Shown: piece after piece, positions 18,148 to 28,953 of the stretch
How positions within the stretch are numbered: position 1 is the first letter of the stretch
Layout of the letters: each line of letters starts with the position of its first letter
Position numbers and translations under genes: made by a program
Assembly (NCBI RefSeq): GCF_017051705.1
Contig: NZ_JAFIDJ010000001.1
Location: 1,130,848 to 1,194,847 of the forward strand
Length of the DNA: 64,000 bases
Reading direction: 5' to 3'
DNA from: Algoriphagus lutimaris
GTDB taxonomy: Bacteria; Bacteroidota; Bacteroidia; Cytophagales; Cyclobacteriaceae
The notes under the pieces: model-generated
Told to the model about the DNA's origin: nothing
Database searches by the model: none
The model's input: only the letters and a program-made list of their open reading frames with translations

Positions 18148-20112
18148 TCAATTATTAGCTGTTTCTGATCTGCTTAAAGCAGAAGAAATTATTCCCTGAA
18201 AATAATTTATAAACTCCTCCGGAGAGTAGTTACCCAGGTCGCCCTGACCATGTTTCCTCACTGAAAGTTTCCGCTCCTCCTTCTCTTTTTCTCCTACAAT
18301 TAACATAAACGGCACTTTTTTCACCTCAGAATCACGAATCTTTCGACCGATTTTCTCATCACGATTATCAATTGAACCAGTAATTCCTGCTTCATCCAAG
18401 ATATTCTTGATTTCCTCAGCATAATCTACATACTTCTCAGAAATAGGCAAAATATTAATTTGCTCAGGAGCAAGCCATAATGGGAAATTACCCGCACAAT
18501 GTTCTATTAAAACAGCAACAAATCTCTCCAAAGAACCAAAAGGTGCTCTGTGGATCATCACCGGTCTATGCTTTTGATTATCCGACCCAATATATTCCAA
18601 TTGGAAACGCTCTGGCAACTGATAATCTACCTGGATAGTTCCCAACTGCCATTTTCTACCCAATGCATCTTTGACCATAAAATCAAGTTTAGGGCCATAA
18701 AATGCTGCTTCTCCCAATTCAGTGACAGTTTCTAATCCTTTTTCAGCAGCTGCTTCAATAATCGCTGATTCTGCTTTATTCCAAGCTTCATCTCCACCAA
18801 TATATTTGGTAGGATTTTCTGGATCTCTCAAAGAAATTTGAGCAGTATAGTCTTCAAAACCTAATGCATTGAATACATACAACACCAAATCAATGACTTT
18901 GATGAACTCATCTTTTACCTGATCGGGTCTACAGAAAATATGAGCGTCATCTTGAGTAAAGCCTCTTACACGGGTCAATCCGTGCAATTCACCACTTTGC
19001 TCGTATCTATAAACTGTTCCAAATTCCGCATACCGAATTGGTAATTCTTTATAAGAATGCGGTTTATGCTTATAAATCTCGCAGTGATGGGGACAGTTCA
19101 TTGGTTTCAACAAAAACTCCTCTCCTTCGTGTGGAGTGGTAATCGGCTGAAAAGAATCCTTTCCGTACTTCTCATAATGTCCAGAAGTCTCATACAAAAC
19201 CTTATGGCCAATATGAGGTGTAGTCACTTGTTGGTAACCGGATTTATCCTGCGCCTTCTTCATGAAATTAATCAATCGTTCACGCAATAAAGTTCCCTTT
19301 GGCAGCCATAGTGGTAATCCCATGCCTACTTTTTCAGAGAAAGTAAATAATTCCAATTCTCTTCCAAGCTTTCTATGGTCTCGCTTTTTAGCTTCTTCCA
19401 ATAGGGTCAAATATTCCTGAAGTTCCTTGGCTTTTGGAAAAGTCACCCCATAAATACGAGTGAGCATTTTACGGTTTTCATCCCCTCTCCAGTATGCTCC
19501 AGCAATATTGGTCAGCTTTACCGCTTTGATAAAGCCAGTATTGGGAATATGAGGTCCTCTACAAAGATCTGTGAAATTCCCCTGCTCATAGAAGGTAATG
19601 GAGCCATCTTCCAAGCCTTCCAAAAGGTCCAGTTTGTACTCGTCTCCCTTTTCTTGGTAATAACGTACCGCATCAGCCTTGGAAATATCCTTTCGAATGT
19701 ATTCATTCTTTTGTCTGGCCAGCTCCACCATCTTTTTCTCAATGGTTTCCAATTCTGCTCCATCCAAGGTTTTATCTCCGAAATCCACATCATAGTAAAA
19801 ACCGGTTTCGATCGGAGGACCGATACCGAATTTGATCCCTGGATATAATGCTTCCAATGCTTCGGCCAACAAGTGGGCAGAAGAATGCCAAAAAGTATTT
19901 TTTCCTTCTAAATCATTCCAGGTCAATAGTTGAATGCTGGAATCCTGATTGATGGGTCTAGTGGCATCCCAAACTTGACCATTTACTTTTGCAGCTAGAA
20001 CATTTCTGGCTAAACCCTCGCTGATACTGGCAGCAATCTGTAGTCCTGATGTTCCTTTTTCAAACACCTTCACGGAGCCATCCGGAAGGGTAATGTTGAT
20101 TTGTTGTGACAT
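18148..20112 (-). CDS. thrS: Threonyl-tRNA synthetase
   Basis: This 654-residue class II synthetase charges tRNA-Thr. The TGS domain (1-60), editing domain with [11 protein letters not shown] and the HIPNTG region, catalytic core (motif 2 around [14 protein letters not shown], zinc ligands in [10 protein letters not shown], motif 3 [13 protein letters not shown]) and anticodon-binding domain (about 550-645) are all in place. It heads the canonical thrS-infC-rpmI-rplT cluster. Confidence 0.98.
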   Translation of the reverse strand: MSQQINITLPDGSVKVFEKGTSGLQIAASISEGLARNVLAAKVNGQVWDATRPINQDSSIQLLTWNDLEGKNTFWHSSAHLLAEALEALYPGIKFGIGPPIETGFYYDVDFGDKTLDGAELETIEKKMVELARQKNEYIRKDISKADAVRYYQEKGDEYKLDLLEGLEDGSITFYEQGNFTDLCRGPHIPNTGFIKAVKLTNIAGAYWRGDENRKMLTRIYGVTFPKAKELQEYLTLLEEAKKRDHRKLGRELELFTFSEKVGMGLPLWLPKGTLLRERLINFMKKAQDKSGYQQVTTPHIGHKVLYETSGHYEKYGKDSFQPITTPHEGEEFLLKPMNCPHHCEIYKHKPHSYKELPIRYAEFGTVYRYEQSGELHGLTRVRGFTQDDAHIFCRPDQVKDEFIKVIDLVLYVFNALGFEDYTAQISLRDPENPTKYIGGDEAWNKAESAIIEAAAEKGLETVTELGEAAFYGPKLDFMVKDALGRKWQLGTIQVDYQLPERFQLEYIGSDNQKHRPVMIHRAPFGSLERFVAVLIEHCAGNFPLWLAPEQINILPISEKYVDYAEEIKNILDEAGITGSIDNRDEKIGRKIRDSEVKKVPFMLIVGEKEKEERKLSVRKHGQGDLGNYSPEEFINYFQGIISSALSRSETANN

Positions 20113-20272
20113 GTGTGTTTATTCTCTACCCATACAAGAGGGCATTTGGTTTAAGATGCAAATATGCAAAGAGCAGGTGCAACCAAAAAATATAATGGAA
20201 AGGAATCCAAAAAAGAATGCTTATTTCTTCACAGTATAAACAAGCAATGCTAATTTTTTTAGTTTTTTTGGT

Positions 20273-20843
20273 TTAAAAACTCTTCCCTATACTCAAAACT
20301 CCAAAAACTGGTGTAAAAACCCAATCTTCCTTTCCTCTTGAGGGAGGTTTATAAAATGGAGTATATCCTATTCGGAAAAAAAATCCTCCTTTTGGATTCT
20401 GGTATCTTTAGCCAATTCTAAAAGGAATATATGCTCCAAAAACCGCCTTTTCGATTGTTTCAAATGTTTCCTAGTCAAAATCTTTACTACTGACTAAGTA
20501 AGAAGCAACACCAGCCCCAATTCCAAATGATGATTGGACTTACCAAAGAATGTTGTTAGCTCAACAGGTATAACTGGGAGCTGTCTTGTATTAGAACTTG
20601 ATCCTTCATGCCACATGGAAAACCCAGCACTAGCCTTAAGCTTTAATTTCCCTTTTTCATGGAAAACTCTCCCATAGGTAAAAGTATACTGGCCTGAATT
20701 TCCTCCTATTTCAAAAAAAAACTAAGTTTCGATCCATAAATTTATCCGCTTCGATTTAGGCATAGCTTTCAATAAGGATGGTGAAAAATAAAGCACCAAT
20801 AATGGATAAAAATGGCTTGAATAAAGGTTTTTTATCCTTCTTT
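20273..20843 (-). pseudogene. Decayed small outer-membrane beta-barrel-like gene
   Basis: No intact frame exists here, but minus-strand fragments read as one broken gene. First is a signal-peptide-like stretch (KKPLFKPFLSIIGALFF) ending at a stop, then a strand-rich piece containing SGQYTFTYGRVFHEKGKLKL and FSMWHEGSSSNTRQLPVIPV. After a frame change comes a final piece containing RYQNPKGGFFFRIGYTPFY and WVFTPVFGVLSIGKSF, interrupted by an internal stop. The C-terminal piece has the alternating pattern and terminal Phe of a Bacteroidota outer-membrane barrel. At least three disruptions are visible. The rest of the 20113-20854 spacer shows nothing else. Confidence 0.75.
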
Positions 20844-20854
20844 AAACTAAAACA

Positions 20855-23332
20855 CTAAAGAATTATCTGAGCACTTATTTTCACGGCAAAAGGCTTCGCT
20901 TCAGGATTATCCAAATAGGTCATTCTATGGAAGAAATCTACCCTGAAAAACTTGAAAATATTTTCGATCCCATAACCTAATTCTACATAGGGAACATAAG
21001 GGTCCAAACTCCCAAAAGTTTCCAGTGGATTCCCATTTGGATCCCTGTTTGGGCTATTCTCCACGTTTTTATCCTGTACAGATCCATACAAGAAATTAGC
21101 ATTAGCCACCGCTCTCCATTTCAACTTTTTAATCAATGGAATCTTATTCAACAGAAACCCTTCAAAAAAGTGACGGTACCGTAAACTCAAATACTGGTCT
21201 GAGGCAAATTCATTGAAATTCATGGTATTGAAGGCCGCTGAAGTATAAAACAGGGTCTCATTCCCCAAATGGTTTTTCAAAATGGGATAGGGTACTTCTC
21301 CAAAGACCTTTCCTGCATCCAGTTCATACCTTGAAACCCCCAGCATCCCCATATTGAGACGCTGATATAGGTAAAAACTCAGTTTATCGTAGGTGATATC
21401 CCCTCCCAGCCATCTCAACCCTCTGGCATAATTCAATTGGACTATTGGCCATTTGGAAGGTCCAAATGAAACCCGCTCGTTATCATTGATGATGACGATT
21501 TCATCCCTTCCATAACGAAGAGCAAATCTTGCTTCGGTGGTCTCAAATCTTGACCGGTAATCCCGTGTATCCTTATCCAAATAATAGAAATCATACAAGG
21601 GTTCAAACTGAGCCACATTGACAGCAGCACTGAATAAAAAACCTTTGAAAAACTCCCGTTGGAAATTCAATTCATGTTTGGTACTCATATATGCACGTCT
21701 AAGCGTACCAAACCTACTTGCGGCAAGGAAAATGCTATTCCCTTCCAAACTCGCAATTTCCAACCCTACCTGCTCTATTTCCCGCTGAGATCCCAAACGC
21801 ATGGTGGTCCAGCGATTTCGATCCAATACCCGGGTTACTGATCCCGTATATTTAAAACGTTTATCTTTAAAACCATAGGCCAAATACCCTTGCAGCAACC
21901 ATTTATTAGAGAATTTCAGATTAGTTCTACCGCCAACACCTAATCGTATCCCTTCCACATTATTGTAGTTGAAAAAACCTGGCCAGGGACCCAAATCCAT
22001 TTTACCTACAGGCAAATACCCCGTAGCAAAGAACTTCAGTCCTTCGGTATAAAAACGGATAACCGGAATTCTTTTGAGCGTATCCACCATTTGCAAAACC
22101 GCCAATTCTTCCGAACTCAAAGGATCTTGACGATTGGTTCTCCAGAACTCTTCATCGCCTGTGTTAAAATCTTGATTTAGGACCACCGCTTGATTAAAAA
22201 AGGAGGTGGGTGCAGGATCATTTAATTTTAAACTGTCGGAAGAAGTGTAAAATTTGGCCAAAAGTCCGGCTGTTTTAGGAGTCACTTGGCCTATTTTAAT
22301 TTGGATTCTACTTTTGGAAGGAATCAATGGTCCTGGAGGAGTTGGAACTAGTTCCTGTTGAATTTTGATTCGCTCCACAAAGTTTAGATTTGTCTCTTTT
22401 GGAATGGTCAGGTCCACCTGCTTGAGTGCATAAGTTTCCTTATTGATCCAAATGGTTCCACTAAATGCTAGATCCTGTTCTCTTCTTGGATATACCTGCA
22501 GCATGTAACAACTGTCTTGTCCCACCAAAACCGAATCCATTAAATCATAGTCATAGAAGGCCTTCCAGCCATCTGCAATGGGAGAAACAAAGTCCTTTTC
22601 CAGGATACTTAACCAGTTTTTGTAGAAATTATACTCCTGAAACACCGAACCGGTAATCTGAGAAGTGGTAGATCCATCCGTAATCCCAACACCTGTCACC
22701 CGGGACTTCTCCACGATTTCTTTCCGTAATTCAGGATTATTTCGGTAATAAAATTTGGAGAGGGTTTCAGAGAAAAATATCGGTAGAATTTTCTCTCCTT
22801 CATCATTGGTCAGTTGCTTGATACTATCCAAAACTGCAGTGACTTTACGAACTGACTTTCGTTGGGCAAATTCCTCTGCTACATGGTCTATATCAATTTC
22901 TATCTTGGTATAGTTTTTTGTTTCATAAGCAGTTAAAGAACGTTTATCAAAGTATTTCTTCTTTGCTACTGCCTTTCTGATGATCTCAAATGCCGGGTTT
23001 TCTCCAGCCTCAAAAACAAATGCTTCCAATTGAAAATCACTTGGCCTCAACTGAAAATTCAAAGTTTGCTCCGCTTGATCTGATAAGGGTTTGGATTGAG
23101 TCAAATATCCTATATAGCTCACCACAATGCTATCAGGCAGTGATTTCGCACTCAATGAATAATTCCCTTCAAAATCTGTATTCATCCCCAAAGTAGTCCC
23201 TTTCAGGAGTACAGAGGCAAATGGAATGGGATCTCCTGTCTCAGCATCGGTGACCTTACCTTGAACAATGAATTGTGCAGAGGCTTCAGAAAATAACAGG
23301 AAGGTGAATAAAAAAAGAAGGTTGCGGATCAT
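20855..23332 (-). CDS. DUF5686/carboxypeptidase-regulatory-like outer-membrane protein
   Basis: The start at 23332 is preferred because MIRNLLFLFTFLLFSEASA is a signal peptide; an upstream ATG adds 22 unlikely residues. The mature protein (825 residues in total) begins with a carboxypeptidase-regulatory-like (CarboxypepD_reg) beta-sandwich (about 20-110: GKVTDAETGDPIPFASVLLKGT). The rest is the DUF5686 region, ending in strand-rich sequence that finishes KPFAVKISAQIIL, typical of an outer-membrane barrel. Related proteins are common in Bacteroidota, with no assigned function. A decayed barrel gene lies directly downstream. Confidence 0.9.
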   Translation of the reverse strand: MIRNLLFLFTFLLFSEASAQFIVQGKVTDAETGDPIPFASVLLKGTTLGMNTDFEGNYSLSAKSLPDSIVVSYIGYLTQSKPLSDQAEQTLNFQLRPSDFQLEAFVFEAGENPAFEIIRKAVAKKKYFDKRSLTAYETKNYTKIEIDIDHVAEEFAQRKSVRKVTAVLDSIKQLTNDEGEKILPIFFSETLSKFYYRNNPELRKEIVEKSRVTGVGITDGSTTSQITGSVFQEYNFYKNWLSILEKDFVSPIADGWKAFYDYDLMDSVLVGQDSCYMLQVYPRREQDLAFSGTIWINKETYALKQVDLTIPKETNLNFVERIKIQQELVPTPPGPLIPSKSRIQIKIGQVTPKTAGLLAKFYTSSDSLKLNDPAPTSFFNQAVVLNQDFNTGDEEFWRTNRQDPLSSEELAVLQMVDTLKRIPVIRFYTEGLKFFATGYLPVGKMDLGPWPGFFNYNNVEGIRLGVGGRTNLKFSNKWLLQGYLAYGFKDKRFKYTGSVTRVLDRNRWTTMRLGSQREIEQVGLEIASLEGNSIFLAASRFGTLRRAYMSTKHELNFQREFFKGFLFSAAVNVAQFEPLYDFYYLDKDTRDYRSRFETTEARFALRYGRDEIVIINDNERVSFGPSKWPIVQLNYARGLRWLGGDITYDKLSFYLYQRLNMGMLGVSRYELDAGKVFGEVPYPILKNHLGNETLFYTSAAFNTMNFNEFASDQYLSLRYRHFFEGFLLNKIPLIKKLKWRAVANANFLYGSVQDKNVENSPNRDPNGNPLETFGSLDPYVPYVELGYGIENIFKFFRVDFFHRMTYLDNPEAKPFAVKISAQIIL

Positions 23333-23496
23333 TCGTAGTAGAGTTCCTGGCTCAATTTCAATTGCAAGATAAATTCTCTTATCGGAGTAATTGTCCAAGT
23401 TTTGTTAAAAATTCACAAGTTGCTTCATTTGATATGAAATGAAGCTCATGAAAATGAGAAATGGGCTTGTATATTTGCCCCATAAATAAACGACGC

Positions 23497-24699
23497 ATGA
23501 TTTACGACATTGTCATAGTTGGTGGAGGAATTGTTGGATTGGCTACCGGCCTAAAAATCCAAAAATCAAATCCTGCTCTGAAAATTGCCCTCTTGGAAAA
23601 AGAAGATCAACTTGCTAAACACCAAACTGGAAACAACAGTGGTGTGATTCATTCTGGTCTGTATTATAAACCAGGTTCGCTGAAGGCAACCAATTGTATC
23701 AATGGCTATCATGAATTAATTCAGTTTTGTGAAGAGGAAAAAATCCCTTTCGAAATTACGGGCAAAGTCGTCGTAGCCACCAAGAATGAACAAATTCCTC
23801 TCTTAAATAATCTGCTAGAAAGAGGTCTTCAAAATGGATTGAATGGAACGAGATCTATTACGATTGAAGAATTGAAAGAGTATGAACCTCATTGTATTGG
23901 TGTAGCTGCTATCCACGTTCCCCAAACGGGAATCGTAGACTATTATAACGTGGCCATTGCCTATGGAAGAAAAATTGTGCAAGCTGGCGGGGAAATATTT
24001 TTAAACCATAAAGTCTTAACTATCAATCACAAAGACAATATCAATTACATCGAAACTTCAAAAGGGGAATTTCAATGCAAATTGGTGATCAACTGTGCGG
24101 GACTCTATTCAGATAAGGTAGCCCAGATGAATGAGTCAGATCCCATAGATGTTAAAATCATTCCTTTTAGGGGTGAATATTACAAACTGAAAAAGGAGAA
24201 AGAATATTTAGTCAAGAATCTCATTTATCCTGTTCCAGATCCTAATTTCCCATTTTTAGGAGTTCATTATACCCGAATGAAAAAAGGAGGCGTGGAAGCT
24301 GGACCAAATGCTGTGCTTGCTTTTAAGAGAGAAGGGTATAAGAAATCCCAAATCAATTTAGCCGAATTGGCCGAAAGTTTAGCATGGCCTGGTTTTCAAA
24401 AAGTAGCAGCAAAATACTGGCAAACCGGTTTTGGAGAATTGTATAGATCTTTTTCTAAAGCAGCCTTTACCAAAGCGCTTCAAGAATTGATACCCGAAAT
24501 TCAAGCTTCTGATTTGGAAGATGGAGGTGCTGGAGTACGAGCTCAAGCCTGCGACAGAACTGGAGGTTTACTGGATGATTTTGCCATCAGGGAGTCTGCA
24601 CATGCCATCAATGTGTTAAATGCTCCTTCACCGGCAGCTACTAGCTCACTATCCATTGGAGGTACTGTTGCTGAACTGGCTTTAAAACGATTTCAGTAA
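23497..24699 (+). CDS. lhgO: L-2-hydroxyglutarate oxidase
   Basis: The ATG at 23497 gives a 400-residue protein starting with the FAD-binding strand MIYDIVIVGGGIVGLATG; a possible upstream ATG adds 12 residues and overlaps a TATATTTG -7-like box (23470-23477), so it is rejected. The HQTGNNSGVIHSGLYYKPGS segment and the VEAGPNAVLAF motif are typical of LhgO. The enzyme oxidises L-2-hydroxyglutarate to 2-oxoglutarate. It converges with the glutamate-synthase-like gene, with 15 bp between them. Confidence 0.93.
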   Translation: MIYDIVIVGGGIVGLATGLKIQKSNPALKIALLEKEDQLAKHQTGNNSGVIHSGLYYKPGSLKATNCINGYHELIQFCEEEKIPFEITGKVVVATKNEQIPLLNNLLERGLQNGLNGTRSITIEELKEYEPHCIGVAAIHVPQTGIVDYYNVAIAYGRKIVQAGGEIFLNHKVLTINHKDNINYIETSKGEFQCKLVINCAGLYSDKVAQMNESDPIDVKIIPFRGEYYKLKKEKEYLVKNLIYPVPDPNFPFLGVHYTRMKKGGVEAGPNAVLAFKREGYKKSQINLAELAESLAWPGFQKVAAKYWQTGFGELYRSFSKAAFTKALQELIPEIQASDLEDGGAGVRAQACDRTGGLLDDFAIRESAHAINVLNAPSPAATSSLSIGGTVAELALKRFQ

Positions 24700-24714
24700 G
24701 AAATTTGAAGTTGC

Positions 24715-26220
24715 TTACACCTGGGTATTCACCGTATCCGGGAAATATCGATTGGCCAATTTCACCATCTCATCTCCTTTTACCAGGTCATGAATACTGA
24801 TCTCTGAAGTATGGGTATGGCCAGTAGCTCCTAGTAATTCCTGTACGGCATGTACTGTGTTTTTATGGAAGTTATATACCCTTTCGGATTTATCGCTGAC
24901 CACCAATCCTTTAGTCAGACTTGCCTTTTGAGTTGCAACTCCCGTAGGGCATTCATTGGTATTGCAACGTAAAGCCTGGATACACCCCAAACTAAACATA
25001 AACCCACGGGCAGAATTACATATATCCGCTCCCAGAGCAATATTTTTAAGGATAGAAAAAGCAGATATCGCTTTTCCCGAAGCTATAATTCGGATATGCT
25101 CTCTTAGATGATATTTTTCGAGAGTACCATTGACAAAAATCAATGACGGTTCCAAAGGAAGACCAACACTGTCTGAGAATTCCAAAGGCGCTGCGCCCGT
25201 TCCGCCTTCTGCTCCATCCACGGTAATAAAATCTGGCCAGGTATGTTGGGCGACCATTTCCTTACAGACATTCACAAATTCTTCTGTTCTGCCTATGCAA
25301 AGCTTGAAACCAATGGGTTTTCCACCTGAAAGTTTTCTAAGCTTCCCTACAAACTCCACCAATCCTTTAGGACCAGAAAATGCGGTATGAGCAGGAGGTG
25401 ATAATATGGTCTCTCCAGCTTTAACTCCCCTGATTTGGGCTATTTCTTCTGTGTTCTTTACCCCAGGTAGCACTCCCCCATGTCCTGGTTTGGCACCTTG
25501 GGAAAGTTTGATTTCAATCATTTTGACCTGTGGCCAATTCGCCTTTTCCTTAAATTTTTCAGGATCAAAATTGCCTTCCTCATCCCTGCAACCAAAGTAC
25601 CCTGTGCCAATTTGCCAAACGAGATCTCCTCCTCCTTCACGATGGTGACTACTGATTCCCCCTTCTCCAGTATTATGAAAGAAACCTCCTTTTTTTGCTC
25701 CTTTATTTAGTGCCAAAATAGCGTTGGAACTAAGTGAACCAAAACTCATGGCTGAAATATTAAGAATAGAAGCAGAATAAGGCTGGGTACAAAAATCACT
25801 TCCAATGAAAATTCTAGGTTCTTCCTCAATAGGCTTCACGGCGTAAATAGAATGGCGTAAGGCCATATATTCTTCACCTCCAAGATCTCTTTGCGTTCCA
25901 AATGGATGTGTGTCATTCACATTTTTGGCTCTCCTATAGACCAAAGACCTCAAATTTCTACTAAAAGGTCTTCCATCTGTATTACTTTCTATAAAATATT
26001 GTTGGATCTCTGGAGAAATCGCTTCAAACATGTATCTGAAATGCCCAACAATAGGAAAGTTCTTTAAAATCGCATGTTTTTTTTGAAGCACATCATAAAA
26101 CCCTACCACCAGCAATATCAAAAGAATGGCTAAAAAACTATATCCGAAGCCAAAGAAATAAATTGATAATGCAGTGACAAAAATCAAGATGAATGCTGCC
26201 ACAAAAAAAAGGGTTCTCAT
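24715..26220 (-). CDS. FMN-binding glutamate-synthase-family protein
   Basis: This 501-residue protein has two or more hydrophobic segments at residues 1-40, then a glutamate synthase central/FMN-binding TIM barrel (about 90-480). Barrel motifs include MSFGSLSSNAILALNKGA, HNTGEGGISSHH, KPGHGGVLPGVK, TVDGAEGGTGAAPLEFSDS, and the CNTNECPTGVATQ iron-sulfur loop. The glutaminase and C-terminal domains of GltB are absent, so it cannot make glutamate from glutamine by itself. This stand-alone, membrane-anchored class is common, but its substrate is unknown. Confidence 0.9.
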   Translation of the reverse strand: MRTLFFVAAFILIFVTALSIYFFGFGYSFLAILLILLVVGFYDVLQKKHAILKNFPIVGHFRYMFEAISPEIQQYFIESNTDGRPFSRNLRSLVYRRAKNVNDTHPFGTQRDLGGEEYMALRHSIYAVKPIEEEPRIFIGSDFCTQPYSASILNISAMSFGSLSSNAILALNKGAKKGGFFHNTGEGGISSHHREGGGDLVWQIGTGYFGCRDEEGNFDPEKFKEKANWPQVKMIEIKLSQGAKPGHGGVLPGVKNTEEIAQIRGVKAGETILSPPAHTAFSGPKGLVEFVGKLRKLSGGKPIGFKLCIGRTEEFVNVCKEMVAQHTWPDFITVDGAEGGTGAAPLEFSDSVGLPLEPSLIFVNGTLEKYHLREHIRIIASGKAISAFSILKNIALGADICNSARGFMFSLGCIQALRCNTNECPTGVATQKASLTKGLVVSDKSERVYNFHKNTVHAVQELLGATGHTHTSEISIHDLVKGDEMVKLANRYFPDTVNTQV

Positions 26221-26261
26221 CGGAGTTACATTAATTTATATCAAAACTAACAATTCCAAGT

Positions 26262-27227
26262 TTAGTATTCACCTATCAAAAAATCAAGCAGCCTTAATTC
26301 TGCCCAGGTAAATTCATTTCCCTTCAATAAAAAACCTGTATGTCCTCCTCTATCAGGCATTTCCAAATAGATTTGGGGCTTTTCCTTTGCCAATTCAACA
26401 GGGTAACACTCTGGTCCTAAAAGAGGGTCATTTTTTGCATTGATGATTAAGGTGGGAATAGTAATGTCTCTCATCCAATTATCCGCAGATACTGTTTGAT
26501 AAAAATCGGAAGCATCCTTAAATCCGTGAAGCTTAGCAGTAAAAAAGGTATCAAAAGAATCAAAATCCTGAACCTTCTCAAGCAATTCTAAATTGATCAG
26601 CTCGGGGAATTGAGAAGCTTTAGCAGCAATTTTCTTTTTAAGTTTTCCCAAAAATCGCTTTTTATAAAATGTGTTGGACTTCAACTTTAAAGTTGCCGCG
26701 CTGGATGGTAGATTACAGGGAGTAGAATAGACTGCTGCTTTTTTTATTTCCTTGGGAAGATCGCTGGATTTTTCCCCTAAATATTTTAAAGTCTGAGCCC
26801 CTCCCATACTGATTCCAGTCAAAAAAATATCAGTATAACCTTGTGTTTTTAAGACATGTTGAATAGATGTATCTAAATCATAACTTGCACCATGATGATA
26901 TAAAATAGGAAGGTCATTGATTTCCCCTCCACAAGTTCTATTATTCCACACCATGACATCTATTTGGTGTTGATTAAACAGCTTTACCAATCCTTTTACA
27001 TAGTGCCGGTTGGAATCTCCTTCCAAGCCATGTGAAATGATCAAAAGGCAATTAGACCCTACTTTAGACCAATCCAAATTCAAAAAGTCTCCATCCGGAG
27101 TATCTATTCGTTCCCGCTCATACTCCACCTCTTTTACCTTTCTATAAAGACTGGGAACAATGGTTTCCAGATGGCCATTAAATAAAAAGGCTGGAGGGCC
27201 AGGATAAGTGGAAGGAACAATGGGCAT
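26262..27227 (-). CDS. YheT-family alpha/beta hydrolase
   Basis: This 321-residue protein matches the YheT/ABHD1-3 group. The N-terminal FNGHLETIVPSLYR segment, the LIISHGLEGDSNRHYV oxyanion region, the GISMGG nucleophile elbow, the late Asp in NAKNDPLLG, and the catalytic His in RGGHTGFL form a complete triad. It is probably a carboxylesterase or lipase; the physiological substrate is unknown. It is transcribed alone, 41 bp from the glutamate-synthase-like gene. Confidence 0.92.
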   Translation of the reverse strand: MPIVPSTYPGPPAFLFNGHLETIVPSLYRKVKEVEYERERIDTPDGDFLNLDWSKVGSNCLLIISHGLEGDSNRHYVKGLVKLFNQHQIDVMVWNNRTCGGEINDLPILYHHGASYDLDTSIQHVLKTQGYTDIFLTGISMGGAQTLKYLGEKSSDLPKEIKKAAVYSTPCNLPSSAATLKLKSNTFYKKRFLGKLKKKIAAKASQFPELINLELLEKVQDFDSFDTFFTAKLHGFKDASDFYQTVSADNWMRDITIPTLIINAKNDPLLGPECYPVELAKEKPQIYLEMPDRGGHTGFLLKGNEFTWAELRLLDFLIGEY

Positions 27228-27336
27228 CGTACTAAATAAGAATTTCTTTACAAGAAGTTCATGCTATGGTAATCAATGGTAAAAAGGACCCCATTACATT
27301 TGGGCTTTCTTTATAGGGTAAAAATAATTTAAAAAG

Positions 27337-27362
27337 TGGAGTTGCAGGTGTGACTCCTTTTT
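27337..27362 (-). terminator. Probable terminator downstream of the Hpt-like gene
   Basis: GGAGT and ACTCC enclose a 10-nt loop. The minus strand continues ACTTTTTAAATT, and the plus strand has TTTTTTATTTT. The short stem makes this a moderate call. Confidence 0.5.
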
Positions 27363-27709
27363 TATTTTAAAAGCAGGCTAACATTATAAATTGCATTGTC
27401 CAAAAGACTGTTTAATTGAACCACATGGCTTGTAAAGTGATCTGTAAAACCTTCTGACTCTACTATATCTTTTCCGATTTGCATTTCAATGATCAAATCT
27501 TCAAACTCAAACATGGCAAGAGTAGGTTTTAACTTATGTCTGATCTGTTGGATTTTCACCTCATCATGTTCTACAAGGCCTTCCGAATAAACCGTTTTTA
27601 ATTCAGTCAATCCATTATGAATTGCTTTAGTCAATTCAATCTTGAAATCTTCATCTCCGTCTGCGATTTCAAGAATTTTTTGATTTAACTCTGGGTAAAG
27701 TTTGATCAT
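27362..27709 (-). CDS. Small helical protein resembling an Hpt phosphotransfer domain
   Basis: This 115-residue all-helical protein contains RHKLKPTLAMFEFEDL, with H58 in a setting like the HxLKG phosphorylation motif of histidine phosphotransfer domains. Length matches a single Hpt module. No histidine kinase or response regulator is adjacent. Its start overlaps the end of the upstream BaiN-like gene by 4 bp, so the two are translationally coupled. The Hpt call is an inference from one motif and helical content. Confidence 0.6.
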   Translation of the reverse strand: MIKLYPELNQKILEIADGDEDFKIELTKAIHNGLTELKTVYSEGLVEHDEVKIQQIRHKLKPTLAMFEFEDLIIEMQIGKDIVESEGFTDHFTSHVVQLNSLLDNAIYNVSLLLK

Positions 27710-28920
27710 AAACTATTATTTACTGATGAGATTCCAGCTAAATAACCTGTGGACCAGGCAGCCTGAAAATTAAAGCCTCCAGTGATCCCGTCAATATTTA
27801 AGATTTCTCCGGCAAAGTATAGATTCGGGTGATACCTACTCTCCATGGTATTAGGATTTACCTCTTGTAAAGCTATACCTCCGGCAGTCACAAACTCCTC
27901 TTTGAAGGTAGTCTTGCCATCAATTCTCAAAATATGGCAAAAAAGGTTCTGTACCAACTTATTGTACTGCTTTTTACTCAATCCATTGAAAGTTTGGTTC
28001 AATTCAATCTCTGATTGACTACAAAGGTACTCCCATAACCTACTTGGAACTTCAAACAAGGGGTAGTTTATCACTTTCCTATTTGGATGAGATTTAGAAT
28101 AAGTCAATAAATGTTCCAAATACTTGGATTCATTAAAATCTGAATTCCAATTAATTATGGCTCGGGCATGGTATTTTTTTTCATGGAGCCATTCTGCACC
28201 AAATGCTGATAATTTTAGGACCGCAGGGCCCGATACCCCCCAATGGGTAATCAATAATGGGCCTTGATAATTCAGCTTAGTTCCTTCAATTTTCACATGC
28301 GCATTCGGCATGGAAATGCCCATCAATTTCTTGATCGGTTCCTGAGGCGTATTAAATGTAAATAAGGAAGGAATAGGACTAACTATGGTATGTTTTAGGT
28401 TTTTCAGAAATGAATACCCATCCAGTTTAGGATGACCACCTCCAGCCACGATCACTGCATCAAAGGTTAACTCCCCTTGGTTGGTATTCAACGTAAAGGA
28501 ATTGCCCTGATCCTGTATTGTTTTGATTCCTGTAGAGGTCCTAATTTGAATTCCCAATTGACCCGATTCCTTCAATAAGGCATCAATAATACTTTGAGAA
28601 TCATCTGAAACTGGAAACATTCTTCCATCTTCTTCAACTTTCAAAGGAACTGAACGCGATTCAAACCATTGGATAGTATCCTCACTTTTAAAATGAGGGA
28701 ACACCTTCTTCAGGAATTTCTCACCTCTGGGATAATTCTTGACCAATTTGGAGATTTCTAATGGCCTATGGGTCACATTACACCTACCCCCACCAGAGAT
28801 TTTAACCTTGGATAATAATTTGGGTGACTTCTCGAAAATAGTAACTGAACTTCCTTTTTTACTGGCATGAATAGCAGCAAAAAAACCTGCAGCACCTCCT
28901 CCGATAACAGCTATTTTCAA
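27706..28920 (-). CDS. BaiN/HI0933-family flavoprotein
   Basis: This 404-residue FAD protein begins MKIAVIGGGAAGFFAAIHA, a dinucleotide-binding fold. Further family marks are SGGGRCNVTH, VIVAGGGHPKLD and the C-terminal LYFAGEILNIDGITGGFNFQAAWSTG motif. Members of the HI0933/BaiN (YhiN) group are NAD(P)/FAD oxidoreductases, mostly uncharacterised. The gene is coupled to the small Hpt-like gene downstream. Confidence 0.93.
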   Translation of the reverse strand: MKIAVIGGGAAGFFAAIHASKKGSSVTIFEKSPKLLSKVKISGGGRCNVTHRPLEISKLVKNYPRGEKFLKKVFPHFKSEDTIQWFESRSVPLKVEEDGRMFPVSDDSQSIIDALLKESGQLGIQIRTSTGIKTIQDQGNSFTLNTNQGELTFDAVIVAGGGHPKLDGYSFLKNLKHTIVSPIPSLFTFNTPQEPIKKLMGISMPNAHVKIEGTKLNYQGPLLITHWGVSGPAVLKLSAFGAEWLHEKKYHARAIINWNSDFNESKYLEHLLTYSKSHPNRKVINYPLFEVPSRLWEYLCSQSEIELNQTFNGLSKKQYNKLVQNLFCHILRIDGKTTFKEEFVTAGGIALQEVNPNTMESRYHPNLYFAGEILNIDGITGGFNFQAAWSTGYLAGISSVNNSL

Positions 28921-28953
28921 TTTTATAATAAATTAAATATAAGTAACTTATGA

